Shown in pieces: positions 1 through 8,761 of a stretch of DNA of 64,000 nucleotides. The stretch is from Tissierellales bacterium. Lineage in GTDB: Bacteria; Bacillota; Clostridia; Tissierellales; Sedimentibacteraceae. The stretch is from contig JAHDQO010000001.1 of NCBI GenBank assembly GCA_018433765.1, positions 186,001 to 250,000 on the forward strand, read 5' to 3'. Made by a program: the position numbers and the translations under genes. Under the pieces are notes generated by a model. It was given only the letters and a program-made list of their open reading frames with translations. It made no database searches and was not told the origin of the DNA. Every line of letters starts with the position of its first letter. Position 1 is the first letter of the stretch.

Positions 1-1
1 A

Positions 2-226
2 CATTTTCAAGAAGCTTATCGCTTTGAAAATTTATACGATGCAGATAAACCTAGTATTGATCGAGTACCTTTACAAGGTGATGCTATGAGCGTAGAAGTA
101 TGTACTGACAATGCTAAAATTAATGATGACATTAAACTTTTTAATCAAGTTTTAAGTGACGATGGTGAATTGATAGCAGAAAGGTTAAAAATGTTAGGTG
201 GAATATTGAGAAAATTAGGTTATTAG
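2..226 (+). CDS. C-terminal end of an unidentified protein (partial, possibly frameshifted)
   Basis: The reading frame is open from the left window edge and ends at TAG 224-226, giving 74 residues that end in LRKLGY. I do not recognise the family. A second frame (+1 relative) stays open across the stop and continues as LLETKQELKEIYKQMKSD to TAA 292-294. It has the same charged, helical character, so the gene may once have continued there and been shortened by a frameshift near 215-225. The upstream part lies outside the window. A terminator follows at 311-341, consistent with a gene end. Confidence 0.45.
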   Translation, partial: HFQEAYRFENLYDADKPSIDRVPLQGDAMSVEVCTDNAKINDDIKLFNQVLSDDGELIAERLKMLGGILRKLGY

Positions 227-310
227 AAACAAAACAAGAATTAAAAGAGATTTATAAGCAGATGAAATCTGATATGGGTGTAATTGCTAAATAATTAGAA
301 AAATGCAAAT

Positions 311-341
311 AAAAAGAGAGCATGTTACTCTCTCTTTTTAT
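311..341 (+). terminator. Rho-independent terminator
   Basis: An AAAAAGAGAG arm, a short loop and a CTCTCTCTTTTT arm form a stem followed by a T-rich run. It ends the upstream partial gene. The ~200 bases up to the next gene are AT-rich, and I see no convincing promoter there. Confidence 0.75.
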
Positions 342-543
342 TATTTTAATATTGTTAATAATATATGATATAACTACTTGAACTGGTAATATTATTCATT
401 TAAATGTAATTGAAGTAATAGACTTTATTACTATATTTGTAAAGATATAAAATGAGTTTAAGATTATGTTTTGAAATGTAAATTTATACATAATAACATA
501 ATTATGATATAATAAATTATTATAAAATTAGAGGTTTAATATA

Positions 544-1458
544 ATGTATAAAAAAATTGATGAAATTTTAGGCTCAAATAAATGTAATATAATTAAAGTA
601 ATAGATAAAGGTTGGTCAAATGACAAGAAATATTATATAGAGACAAACAATGGAAAACGACTATTACTTCGTATTTCTGATATATCACACTTTGAAAAAA
701 AGAAGCAAGAATATGAAGCAGTAAAAAAACTAGATGATTTTGATATATTAATGTCAAGACCAATTGATTTTGGTGCTTGTAATGATGGTAAGGAAGTTTA
801 CTCTTTACTTACATGGATTGATGGTAATAATGCTGAAGAAATTCTTCCAACATTAAGTAATGAAGAACAATATAAACTTGGGCTTAAAGCAGGTAAAGTA
901 TTGAGAAAAATTCATCAAATTTCTCCACTTGAAGATCAAATACCATGGGAAGAGCGTTTTAATTGTAAAATTGATAGAAATATAAAAGCTTATCAAACTT
1001 GTGAAATAAAATTTAAAGATGCTGATAAGATTATAAGCTATATTAATAATAATAGATATTTATTAAAAAATCGCCAGCAATCATTTCAACATGGTGATTA
1101 TCATGTTGGAAATATGATAGTTTCACGGAATGGAGAAATAGGAATAATTGATTTTAATAGATTAGATTACGGTGATCCTTGGGAAGAATTTAATAGAATA
1201 ACTTGGTGTGCAGATGTCAGTAAATTATTTGCTTCTGGACGTATTAATGGTTATTTTAATGGTGATGTTCCAGATTCATTTTTTAAATTAATGGCATTAT
1301 ATATTGGCAGTAATCAACTTTCATCAGTCCCTTGGGCAATTAAGTTTGGACAAACACAAGTCGATATAATGATAGAGCAAGCTCAGAAAATTATTAAAAG
1401 TTATAATGGGTTTCAAACATATATACCAAATTGGTATGTACCAAACTACAATGATTAG
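544..1458 (+). CDS. APH-family (aminoglycoside/choline-type) phosphotransferase
   Basis: 304 residues with the kinase-like fold of the phosphotransferase enzyme family (APH, Pfam PF01636). The catalytic loop HGDYHVGN lies near residue 183 (Brenner-type HGDxHxxN) and the metal-binding IDFNRLD about 20 residues later. The N-terminal third holds the glycine-poor nucleotide-binding lobe. Family members phosphorylate small molecules such as aminoglycosides, macrolides, choline or homoserine, and the substrate here cannot be read from sequence. AGAGG precedes the ATG. It is followed after ~86 bases by LuxE/LuxC-like genes on the same strand, so a role in modifying a small metabolite with them is possible. 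Drug resistance is not implied. Confidence 0.75.
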   Translation: MYKKIDEILGSNKCNIIKVIDKGWSNDKKYYIETNNGKRLLLRISDISHFEKKKQEYEAVKKLDDFDILMSRPIDFGACNDGKEVYSLLTWIDGNNAEEILPTLSNEEQYKLGLKAGKVLRKIHQISPLEDQIPWEERFNCKIDRNIKAYQTCEIKFKDADKIISYINNNRYLLKNRQQSFQHGDYHVGNMIVSRNGEIGIIDFNRLDYGDPWEEFNRITWCADVSKLFASGRINGYFNGDVPDSFFKLMALYIGSNQLSSVPWAIKFGQTQVDIMIEQAQKIIKSYNGFQTYIPNWYVPNYND

Positions 1459-1544
1459 GTATATAGTTAATATTAAAAAAATTGCTAATACTTTTTTGTA
1501 CAGAAAAAATAAATAGTATTATTGAAGATGGAGGTGTTTAAGAA

Positions 1545-2672
1545 ATGATAGCTAGAGAGAAGTTATTTAGATACAATAAAATTTATGATCATAAAGGTAG
1601 CGAAAAATTATTTATAGATGCTATGAAAGAGTCTTTAGAGCATCATAGTCAACATTGTGAATTTTATAATAAATTACTAACTAATTATAATTTTAATATT
1701 GAAAATATAAAAAACGAAAGTGATTTAGCTAGTATTCCAGCTATTCCATCGCATTTCTTTAAATATCATGAAGTGATTAGTGGAAATCGAGAAGATATAG
1801 AATTACATGCAACATCTTCGGGTACTTTGGGACAAAAAAGCCAGATTTTTTTGGACAAGAGTTCATTAGAAATTGGAACTAAAATGATAATTAAAGCAAT
1901 GAAGTATCACAAATTTATTTCAATAATACCTACTAATTATTTGCTTTTAGGCTTTGAACCAAAAGAGGGAAATGAAATGGGAAATGTTAAAGTACTTACA
2001 GGTATGACACGGTTTGCACCAGCTAAAGAAAAGGTATTTGCTTTAAAAGCAATTGGAGATAATTATCAAATTGATTATTTTGGATTACAATCAGCACTTA
2101 AACGTTTTGAACGACAAAAGCTTCCAGTAAGAATTTTTGGATTTCCTTCATACTTATATATGATGTTAAAAATGATTCGGGATTCCAAAATTAAGCCACT
2201 TAAATTGAATAAACATTCATTAGTTTTCACAAGTGGTGGGTGGAAAAAATATAACGATCAAGCAATTAATAAATTAGAGCTATATAAAATGGTAGAAGAA
2301 CTACTTGGAATACCAGCAGAAAATTGCCGTGATTTTTACAGTGCTGTTGAGCATAGTGTTGCTTATCCTGAATGTAAAAATCATCATATGCATGTACCTA
2401 TTTGGAGTAGAGTAATAATTCGTGATGTAAAAACACTTGAACCTGTGGGATTTAATCAAGAGGGATTTTTAAGTTTTATTAGTCCACTTGTATCATCAAT
2501 GCCTATTTCATCAATTATTATGGGTGATATGGCAGTTTTAAGAGATGGCAAAGAATGTGGATGTGGTATTACTACACCTTATTTTGAAATTATCGGTAGA
2601 GCAGGAACAAGTAAAAATAGAACATGCGCTATTACAGCTTCTGAGTTAATGCAAGGAGGTATATATGAGTAG
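1545..2672 (+). CDS. LuxE-like acyl-protein synthetase / acyl-activating enzyme
   Basis: 375 residues matching the LuxE acyl-protein synthetase family (PF04443), which activates a carboxylate with ATP and holds the acyl group for reduction by LuxC. Visible motifs are the adenylation-type loop HATSSGTLGQ near residues 88-97, FTSGGWKK near 226-233 and a C-terminal GCGITTPYF. A GGAGG ribosome site precedes the ATG. The last 8 bases overlap the next gene, which is LuxC-like, so the two are translationally coupled and very likely form a two-component acyl reductase. No luxA, luxB or luxD is nearby, so bioluminescence is not indicated. The product is probably an aldehyde for another pathway. Confidence 0.8.
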   Translation: MIAREKLFRYNKIYDHKGSEKLFIDAMKESLEHHSQHCEFYNKLLTNYNFNIENIKNESDLASIPAIPSHFFKYHEVISGNREDIELHATSSGTLGQKSQIFLDKSSLEIGTKMIIKAMKYHKFISIIPTNYLLLGFEPKEGNEMGNVKVLTGMTRFAPAKEKVFALKAIGDNYQIDYFGLQSALKRFERQKLPVRIFGFPSYLYMMLKMIRDSKIKPLKLNKHSLVFTSGGWKKYNDQAINKLELYKMVEELLGIPAENCRDFYSAVEHSVAYPECKNHHMHVPIWSRVIIRDVKTLEPVGFNQEGFLSFISPLVSSMPISSIIMGDMAVLRDGKECGCGITTPYFEIIGRAGTSKNRTCAITASELMQGGIYE

Positions 2673-3951
2673 TATTTTTAGAGGAGAGAGAGTTTCAACC
2701 AAAGAATTTTTAAAACGTCTTAATGAGTTAAGTAATATTTTAAGAGAAGATTTGCTTTTGGAACCTTTAAATTCTGATATAGTTATTGAAGCTGCAAATA
2801 AACTAGCATTAAAAATGGAGCCAGAGATGTTAGAAACTTATCTTGTGTATAATGGGATGTCTAAATGGAAGGCAAAATTACTTATTCAAGTCATGATAGA
2901 TGAATTAAAAAGAGATGAGCTTGAAAAGAAAGTTTTTAGAGAACTTGGAGAAAACCCTTTTGAATGGCAAATAGTTGAAAAGGAAATTGAAGAAAAAGAT
3001 CAACCATATGGTGTATTGATGCATATAGGTGCAGGTAATGAAATTGGTTTGTCAGCTATAAGTGTACTTGAAGGTCTTCTATCAAGAAATATAAATATAT
3101 TAAAATTACCTTCTTATGAAGGTGGTATTTCAGTAGAGTTGTTAATGCAGTTAATTCAAATTGAACCGAATCTTAAACCATATATTTATGTTCTCGATAT
3201 TTCTTCAAATGAAAAAGAAATTCTTAGTCAAGTGGCTGAATTAGTAGATGCGGTGGTTGTTTGGGGTTCTGATGAAGCTATAGCAGGAATTAGACAATTA
3301 GCACCATCTCATTTACCAATAATTGAATGGGGACATCGCATAAGTTTTGCATATTTTACTCGTAATGATCAAAATGAAAAAGACCTTAACGGACTAGCAC
3401 TAGATATATGTCTAAGTGATCAACAGTACTGTAGTTCGCCTCAATGTGTATTTTATGAGACAGAAGACAAAGATGAACTTAATCAATTTGCTTATAAACT
3501 TGCGAAACATATCGAAGAGGTATCATTAAAATATCCATCAACTGCACAATCAAAAACAGTTGAAGCTCAAATTACATGGACTCAAGAACTTGTTAAGATG
3601 GAAGAAATATTAGGTGAGAAAAAATTAATTAAAAATCATAATTCTAACTGTAGTGTTATGATTGATTATCAACCTAAATTAAAAGCTTCACCACATTTTC
3701 GCAATATTTGGGTCATGCCAATAAAACGTCAAGATATAATGAATATATTAAGAATACATAAAGGACATTTACAAACTGTTGGATTGAGTTGTGACAAAGT
3801 AGAAAAAGAAAAATTATCCCATATTTTTTATGCTGCAGGAGTTAATCGAATTAATGCTTGTGGCAAAATGTCGGATACATACAGCGGTGAACCACACGAT
3901 GGTTTCTATACACTTAGAAAGTATGTAAGAAAAATTAGTAGAAGACTATAA
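2665..3951 (+). CDS. LuxC-like acyl-CoA / acyl-protein reductase
   Basis: 428 residues of the LuxC acyl-CoA reductase family (PF05893), an NAD(P)H-dependent enzyme that reduces a protein- or CoA-bound acyl group to an aldehyde. The aldehyde-dehydrogenase-like catalytic cysteine is most likely C256 in DQQYCSSPQC. GAGNEIGLSA near residues 120-130 and VVWGSDEAI near 200 form the nucleotide-binding core. Length is close to marine LuxC (about 480), slightly shorter. The start overlaps the LuxE-like gene by 8 bases. The GEPHDGFYTLRKYVR tail is conserved in type. The physiological acyl substrate is unknown. Confidence 0.8.
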   Translation: MSSIFRGERVSTKEFLKRLNELSNILREDLLLEPLNSDIVIEAANKLALKMEPEMLETYLVYNGMSKWKAKLLIQVMIDELKRDELEKKVFRELGENPFEWQIVEKEIEEKDQPYGVLMHIGAGNEIGLSAISVLEGLLSRNINILKLPSYEGGISVELLMQLIQIEPNLKPYIYVLDISSNEKEILSQVAELVDAVVVWGSDEAIAGIRQLAPSHLPIIEWGHRISFAYFTRNDQNEKDLNGLALDICLSDQQYCSSPQCVFYETEDKDELNQFAYKLAKHIEEVSLKYPSTAQSKTVEAQITWTQELVKMEEILGEKKLIKNHNSNCSVMIDYQPKLKASPHFRNIWVMPIKRQDIMNILRIHKGHLQTVGLSCDKVEKEKLSHIFYAAGVNRINACGKMSDTYSGEPHDGFYTLRKYVRKISRRL

Positions 3952-4101
3952 ATCATTAAATCTATTGCTCTTACTTTGATATAGTAAATCAAGAATATGA
4001 TATCAATAATATCAGAGATATATGTTTATATCGTTGAATTTATAACGAATTATTTCCCCGGCAATAAAGGAAAATAATAACAAGTAAAAGGAGAAAATTA
4101 T

Positions 4102-4680
4102 ATGGAAAGTGTACATATGATATCAAATTTATCTAGTAATAGAAATAATAAATTAATTAATATTACTAATAAAAATATTAAATTTGAAAATAGCTTCATA
4201 AAAGCAAAAACAGATTCTGTTTTAAAAGAATTAGAAAAAAGATTTGGTATGAAAATTGATGTTAGATCAATAAAAAAGGGACATAAAAATGTTTCAAGAT
4301 ATGCGACAAGTGCAGGAGCATCACCTATTGTAATAGCTCCTAATATTTTAGAAAAAATGTCAACAGATATAAACCTCAAGAAGAATATAACAAGTTGTAT
4401 TCAAAGACATATTAATTCTATCCCTTCTGGAAAAAAGTTTTTAGCAGCACATGGCAGACAACTTGTTGCTACTGGAACCATAGTACATGAAGATGGAACA
4501 GTAACTCACTGGACAATGTCCGTTGAAACTCCAGAAGAAAAAGAAAGAATAGAAGAGCAAATGGAAGCTGAATATGAAGAAAAATTAGAAAAAGCAGAAG
4601 CAAATAATTTGTTTATAAATACTTCTTTAGATAATATAAATACATATACATATAGCCTTGACAAATTCATATACAATTAA
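4102..4680 (+). CDS. Conserved small cytoplasmic protein (DUF6033-like)
   Basis: 192 residues, no signal peptide or membrane segment. The middle (about 45-150) is the conserved-looking part, with FGMKIDVRSIKKGH, YATSAGASPIVIAPNIL and GTIVHEDGTVTHW, and a charged helical stretch rich in Glu and Lys follows. The layout resembles DUF6033 proteins of Firmicutes, which have no established function; this match is from memory. A strong AAAAGGAGA ribosome site precedes the ATG (GGAG at 4091-4094), and a terminator lies 26 bases after the stop, so it is probably a single-gene transcript. Confidence 0.6.
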   Translation: MESVHMISNLSSNRNNKLINITNKNIKFENSFIKAKTDSVLKELEKRFGMKIDVRSIKKGHKNVSRYATSAGASPIVIAPNILEKMSTDINLKKNITSCIQRHINSIPSGKKFLAAHGRQLVATGTIVHEDGTVTHWTMSVETPEEKERIEEQMEAEYEEKLEKAEANNLFINTSLDNINTYTYSLDKFIYN

Positions 4681-4706
4681 ATATTTTTTAATATTATATA
4701 GTCTCT

Positions 4707-4741
4707 AAAACCGTATCACTAAGTAGATACGGTTTTTTTAT
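4707..4741 (+). terminator. Rho-independent terminator
   Basis: An AAACCGTAT arm, ten-base loop and ATACGGTTT arm are followed by a run of T. This separates the small conserved protein from the five-gene operon downstream. Confidence 0.9.
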
Positions 4742-4828
4742 TTATGTTTTTGATTATTTACTTGAGCAAAAACAATCTAATAAATTATCCCAAATAAAGA
4801 AAAATATAATTAAATTAAACAATATTTA

Positions 4829-4856
4829 TTGAAAATATAAATAAATGGTATATAAT
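4829..4856 (+). promoter_or_regulatory. Sigma-A type promoter of the HD/radical-SAM operon
   Basis: TTGAAA at 4829-4834 and TATAAT at 4851-4856 are separated by 16 bases. It lies about 90 bases before the first gene of the five-gene operon, and no terminator intervenes. Confidence 0.6.
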
Positions 4857-4945
4857 GTACATATATGACAATATTAAACAAAATAATTAATTTATTGCAA
4901 TAATACTTGCAAAAAAATTTATGAAAGGAGAGGAGATTAAGTTTA

Positions 4946-5650
4946 ATGGAAAAAAATATGTACAAATTTATCGAAGATTATATGCTTGAATGCATGCAGG
5001 ATAGTGCTCATGACTGCCAGCACGTTTATCGTGTTCTCTTTATGGCTCTTTTGATTGCTGACAAAGAAAACAATGTAGATTTAGATGTTTTAATTACAGC
5101 TTGTTTACTTCATGATATAGGAAGAGAAAAACAGTTTAAAGATAAATCGTGCTGTCACGCAGAAGTAGGAGGTGAGATGGCTTTTGATTTCTTACGAAAG
5201 AATGGGTGGAGTTATGATAAATCTAATCATGTAAAACAATGTATACAAAGCCATAGATTTAGAACTGATAGACTTCCTAAAAGTATTGAGGCCAAAATTT
5301 TATTTGATTCAGACAAATTAGATGTCACAGGTTCTATGGGTATTGCACGTACATTAATATATAAAGGACAAGTCAATGAACCACTTTATACAACTGATAA
5401 AAATGGAGATATACAAACAGGAGAGGACTTTATAAAACCGATATCTTTTATGGATGAATATCATTATAAGTTAAAAAAACTATACACAAATTTTTATACT
5501 AATTATGCAAAAGAAATAGCACAAAACCGACAAAAAATATTAATAGATTATTATGAGAATTTATTAAGTGAAATACAGTTTACATATAAAGGCAAAAAAA
5601 TATTATATGATGATATTTTAAATGATAATACTGATAAAATAGAGAGGTGA
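4946..5650 (+). CDS. HD-domain phosphohydrolase
   Basis: 234 residues with the metal-dependent HD phosphohydrolase signature: a first His in AHDCQHVYRV near residue 26-31, the His-Asp doublet in LLHDIGRE near 56-60, CCHAEVGGEMAF near 71, and a distal Asp in DSDKLDV near 130. HD enzymes of this size hydrolyse phosphate esters, often of nucleotides. Ribosome site AAAGGAGAGGAG. It is the first gene of a tight operon with two radical SAM enzymes, a cupin-like protein and an NDK-like protein. That setting suggests removal of phosphate from a modified nucleotide, by analogy with OxsA of the oxetanocin pathway; this is inference. Confidence 0.8.
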   Translation: MEKNMYKFIEDYMLECMQDSAHDCQHVYRVLFMALLIADKENNVDLDVLITACLLHDIGREKQFKDKSCCHAEVGGEMAFDFLRKNGWSYDKSNHVKQCIQSHRFRTDRLPKSIEAKILFDSDKLDVTGSMGIARTLIYKGQVNEPLYTTDKNGDIQTGEDFIKPISFMDEYHYKLKKLYTNFYTNYAKEIAQNRQKILIDYYENLLSEIQFTYKGKKILYDDILNDNTDKIER

Positions 5651-5656
5651 CTTATA

Positions 5657-7024
5657 ATGTTTTTAAAGAATATTAATATATACAAAATCTTGTTTGATGT
5701 CAGGTTTAAAATAAATAAACAAAATGAGGATGGAGATATAGTTAGTGAAGAGTTTTCATATAGTGATGGAGATTTTCTTGAGATAGTATTGTACTTAACT
5801 AATGATAGATTGTTGATTATTTCATTTGCGCTTGATGGATTTATCGTTAGCGTAGAAATGGGAGAAAAAGATAGGAAAAATAGGATTAGTATTTTTCAGA
5901 GAAATTTCAATGGACAAATGTATATTTTCCCAAAGAATTGTATTAATTTAGACAGAAAAATAATTGATTATTATTTGGATTATTATAATACCAATATAAT
6001 AATTGATGATAAAAAATCTATGCAAGTAATGGAAGATGTATATAAGACTCTTAAAGTTATCAACAAACGTATTTTCGACGAAAAAGCAGATGATTTAGAT
6101 AAAAAAGGGTTGGACAATATAAATAAAATACTAGATAGATGTATAGATCAAACTAATGATATTTTGTTTAATGATAGTAAACAAACAAAAAAAGTCTATG
6201 AAGGAGGCTTAACTGTATTACCTCCAAATGTAAGACCAGACATTGATACTCAATATATAATTATTCAAGTTACAACAGGATGTAAACTAATGGAACAGCG
6301 TAAAAAACCTTGTGCATTCTGTACATCATATTTGGACAACTCTTATCGTGAAAAGAAAGAAAATGAAATAAAAGAGCATCTGTCTATATTAAAAAGAACA
6401 TATCCTATACTAATTGAAAAGGCTAAGTGTGCATTCTTATCAGATGGTGATCCCCTAATTTCACAAAATATAGTAGAGTATATTGATATTATAAAAAATG
6501 AACTACCTACAATTCAATATTTTGAGTCATTTGCTAGTACACATTCAATTTTAACAATAAGTGATGAAAAATGGCAAACTCTAAAAAATAAAGGACTTCG
6601 TACAATATATTGGGGAGTAGAAAGTGCTAGTAATGATACATTAAAGCTAATAGATAAACCTCATAATAAGGAAATGCTTTTAAAAGCAAGAAGAAAACTT
6701 GAAGAAAATGAAATAAGTTACAATATCATAGTTATAAGCGGCTTAGGAGATATATTAAATAAACATAAAACAGATAGTTCTATATGTGAAAATGAACATG
6801 TTAATGAGACTTGTAAATTCATAAATGAGTCAAGCTGTTCTGGTGTGTTTATATCTAAGCTTCAAATTCCTAAAGAGAGTAATTTACATAAAAAAGTTAT
6901 AGAAGAAGAAATCTATCCATTAAGCGAATTAGAAATGGATGACCAGTATAGAAATATGATAAAGAAAATTGATAAATTTGTTAAAGGTTCATATGGAAAT
7001 CAATTTGTTGTAGAGAGGGTGTGA
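5657..7024 (+). CDS. Radical SAM enzyme with CX9CX2C cluster motif and large N-terminal domain
   Basis: 455 residues. The first ~200 are an extra domain I cannot name. A radical SAM TIM-barrel follows: cluster cysteines C209, C219 and C222 (spacing CX9CX2C rather than the usual CX3CX2C), a GGE-like element AFLSDGDPL near 255, IYWGVESAS near 315, and NIIVISGLGD near 355. Elp3-type proteins share CX9CX2C spacing, but the rest is not Elp3 (no acetyltransferase domain). It generates a 5'-deoxyadenosyl radical and the substrate is unknown. The start lies 6 bases after the HD gene and its stop is 4 bases before the next gene. Confidence 0.8.
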   Translation: MFLKNINIYKILFDVRFKINKQNEDGDIVSEEFSYSDGDFLEIVLYLTNDRLLIISFALDGFIVSVEMGEKDRKNRISIFQRNFNGQMYIFPKNCINLDRKIIDYYLDYYNTNIIIDDKKSMQVMEDVYKTLKVINKRIFDEKADDLDKKGLDNINKILDRCIDQTNDILFNDSKQTKKVYEGGLTVLPPNVRPDIDTQYIIIQVTTGCKLMEQRKKPCAFCTSYLDNSYREKKENEIKEHLSILKRTYPILIEKAKCAFLSDGDPLISQNIVEYIDIIKNELPTIQYFESFASTHSILTISDEKWQTLKNKGLRTIYWGVESASNDTLKLIDKPHNKEMLLKARRKLEENEISYNIIVISGLGDILNKHKTDSSICENEHVNETCKFINESSCSGVFISKLQIPKESNLHKKVIEEEIYPLSELEMDDQYRNMIKKIDKFVKGSYGNQFVVERV

Positions 7025-7028
7025 GAGC

Positions 7029-7688
7029 ATGTTTAAAGAATATTTTAAAAACATAAGCAATGATTCATTTGATGAATTTTCAACAACATCTGTACAAGCA
7101 TTAAAAAAAATTGTTAATAATAAGAGCGTAATATTAGAAATGCTAGATCATGTATTAGAAGATGAAGTGTTAATAGAAAAATCAGAATGCTATGATTTTT
7201 TAGATAAAATAGTAATATTTTCAGATGAAGAAAAAGGAGTTTATGCTAGGGTGAGTTTGTTTAACAATAAATATTCTAACAGAATACATTATCACCGTTG
7301 GAATTACAGCGCATATATTTTGAGCGGAGGATATAAACAGATGATTTATGGAATTGCAAATGGCAATGAAGATATCACAAACCTATATCCGTATACACCT
7401 AAGCTAATAGAGCAGTTGAGTAAAGGAAATTACTATTCACTGCACCATTCAATGATACATTCAGTGATAGCTATTCCAGATAGTGTGTCAATTTGTATAC
7501 GAGGATGTGCATATAAAGACAAATTCCAAGCTATAGATCCTGCTACTGGAAATTCTTGGTGGCAGTTCGGGTCAAAAATGGAAGCAAAAGAAGAAAGAAT
7601 TATGAAATCATTATACGGTGATGCCTTAAGAAAAAGAATAGAACATATAAAAAAAATAATAAAATTAGAAGGTGAATATTATGTATAA
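7029..7688 (+). CDS. Cupin-like protein of unknown function
   Basis: 219 residues, soluble. The centre looks like a double-stranded beta-helix (cupin): RIHYHRWNYSAYILSGGY near residues 88-105 followed by YYSLHHSMIHSVIAIPD near 137-153. The paired histidines (HYHRW, LHHSMIHS) could bind a metal, as in small-molecule dioxygenases or isomerases of this fold. The fold call rests on the spacing of His and Gly residues, not on a family match. It lies 4 bases after the first radical SAM gene and overlaps the second, so it is co-translated with both and probably acts on the same product. Confidence 0.55.
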   Translation: MFKEYFKNISNDSFDEFSTTSVQALKKIVNNKSVILEMLDHVLEDEVLIEKSECYDFLDKIVIFSDEEKGVYARVSLFNNKYSNRIHYHRWNYSAYILSGGYKQMIYGIANGNEDITNLYPYTPKLIEQLSKGNYYSLHHSMIHSVIAIPDSVSICIRGCAYKDKFQAIDPATGNSWWQFGSKMEAKEERIMKSLYGDALRKRIEHIKKIIKLEGEYYV

Positions 7689-8739
7689 AATGGGAGAAAA
7701 AATGAAAGTAGATATTGATAACAGTAAATTTGGAGCTGACTTTAAAAATATTTACATATATTTAACAAATGACTGTACCATGCACTGCAAGCACTGTTAT
7801 TTGGGGAAAAGGCTAACGTCAAGAGAAACTATGCCTGTTGATATGGTACTTAATCATCTTGAATTTTGGAGAAAATTAGGTTCTAGTAAGATATGTTTTC
7901 TTGGAGGTGAGCCGACATTATATAAAGATTTAAGAGATTGTGTTGATTATGCTCATAAGTTAGGATATGAAAAAGTAATAATTAATTCTAACCTAATTAA
8001 TAGTTCATTTAATGTTATTAATGATTTTTCAAAAGATGATTTCACATATGTTCAGGTTAGCTTAGATGGAGCTACAGAAAAAACTCACGATACAATAAGA
8101 GGTGTTGGAGCATATAAGCAAACTGTTGAGTCAATAAAGAAACTTAGTGCAAGAGGATTTGATGTAAGAGTAATAATGACAGTTAACCAAATTAATAAAG
8201 GTGAAGTATTAGATATTATTCCTTTAGTAGAAGAAATGGGAGCTAGTTTAGTTAAATTTCACATAATGTCTGAAATAGGAAATGCAAAAAAAGAGCATAA
8301 GTTAGGAATAGATCCAGCTGAATGGTTTGAAATATGCAGAAAAGTTAGAAAGTATTCTGAAAAAGAAGGTAGAAAAATTAAAATTTCATATCAACCATCA
8401 TACAATCTAAAAAGTGATCCAGATCCATACATAATAGATCATTATCCTGGATGCGTAGGAAAATATAAAGAAAGAATATCTATTTTTGCAGATGGAAGAT
8501 GTTATATATGTTCATTCCTTTTTGATTACAAATCTAGTTATGCTGTTTTAAAAGATAATGTAATTGAAATAAATGAAAAGTCAATAGAACATTCCTTTGA
8601 TGACTATGGATGCAATCAATGCATTAATCCTTGCGGCTTTGATGGGTGTAAGGCTGAACGTATGATATATAATGATGATTTTTGCGGCAGCAATACAGAT
8701 TTGTATCCTGTATGTCGTTTGTGGAAGATAGAAATTTGA
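7681..8739 (+). CDS. Radical SAM enzyme with C-terminal cysteine-rich (SPASM-like) region
   Basis: 352 residues from ATG 7681 (GAAGGTG upstream; overlaps the previous gene by 8 bases; ATG 7690 or 7702 are alternatives). A canonical CX3CX2C cluster is C32, C36, C39 in DCTMHCKHC, followed by CFLGGEPTLY (GGE motif) near 75-84 and VQVSLDGATEKTHDTIRG near 125-142. The last third has clustered cysteines (CYICSF, CNQCINPCGFDGCK, VCRLW), the pattern of auxiliary Fe-S domains of the SPASM/twitch type. Such enzymes modify peptides or small molecules. No obvious precursor peptide sits beside it, so a small-molecule substrate is as likely. Confidence 0.8.
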   Translation: MYKMGEKMKVDIDNSKFGADFKNIYIYLTNDCTMHCKHCYLGKRLTSRETMPVDMVLNHLEFWRKLGSSKICFLGGEPTLYKDLRDCVDYAHKLGYEKVIINSNLINSSFNVINDFSKDDFTYVQVSLDGATEKTHDTIRGVGAYKQTVESIKKLSARGFDVRVIMTVNQINKGEVLDIIPLVEEMGASLVKFHIMSEIGNAKKEHKLGIDPAEWFEICRKVRKYSEKEGRKIKISYQPSYNLKSDPDPYIIDHYPGCVGKYKERISIFADGRCYICSFLFDYKSSYAVLKDNVIEINEKSIEHSFDDYGCNQCINPCGFDGCKAERMIYNDDFCGSNTDLYPVCRLWKIEI

Positions 8740-8761
8740 CGGTAGTTATAGGAAAACAATT

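Noticed and set aside
544-1458. Antibiotic-resistance kinase
   Set aside because: The APH fold alone does not show drug specificity, and the neighbours are metabolic.
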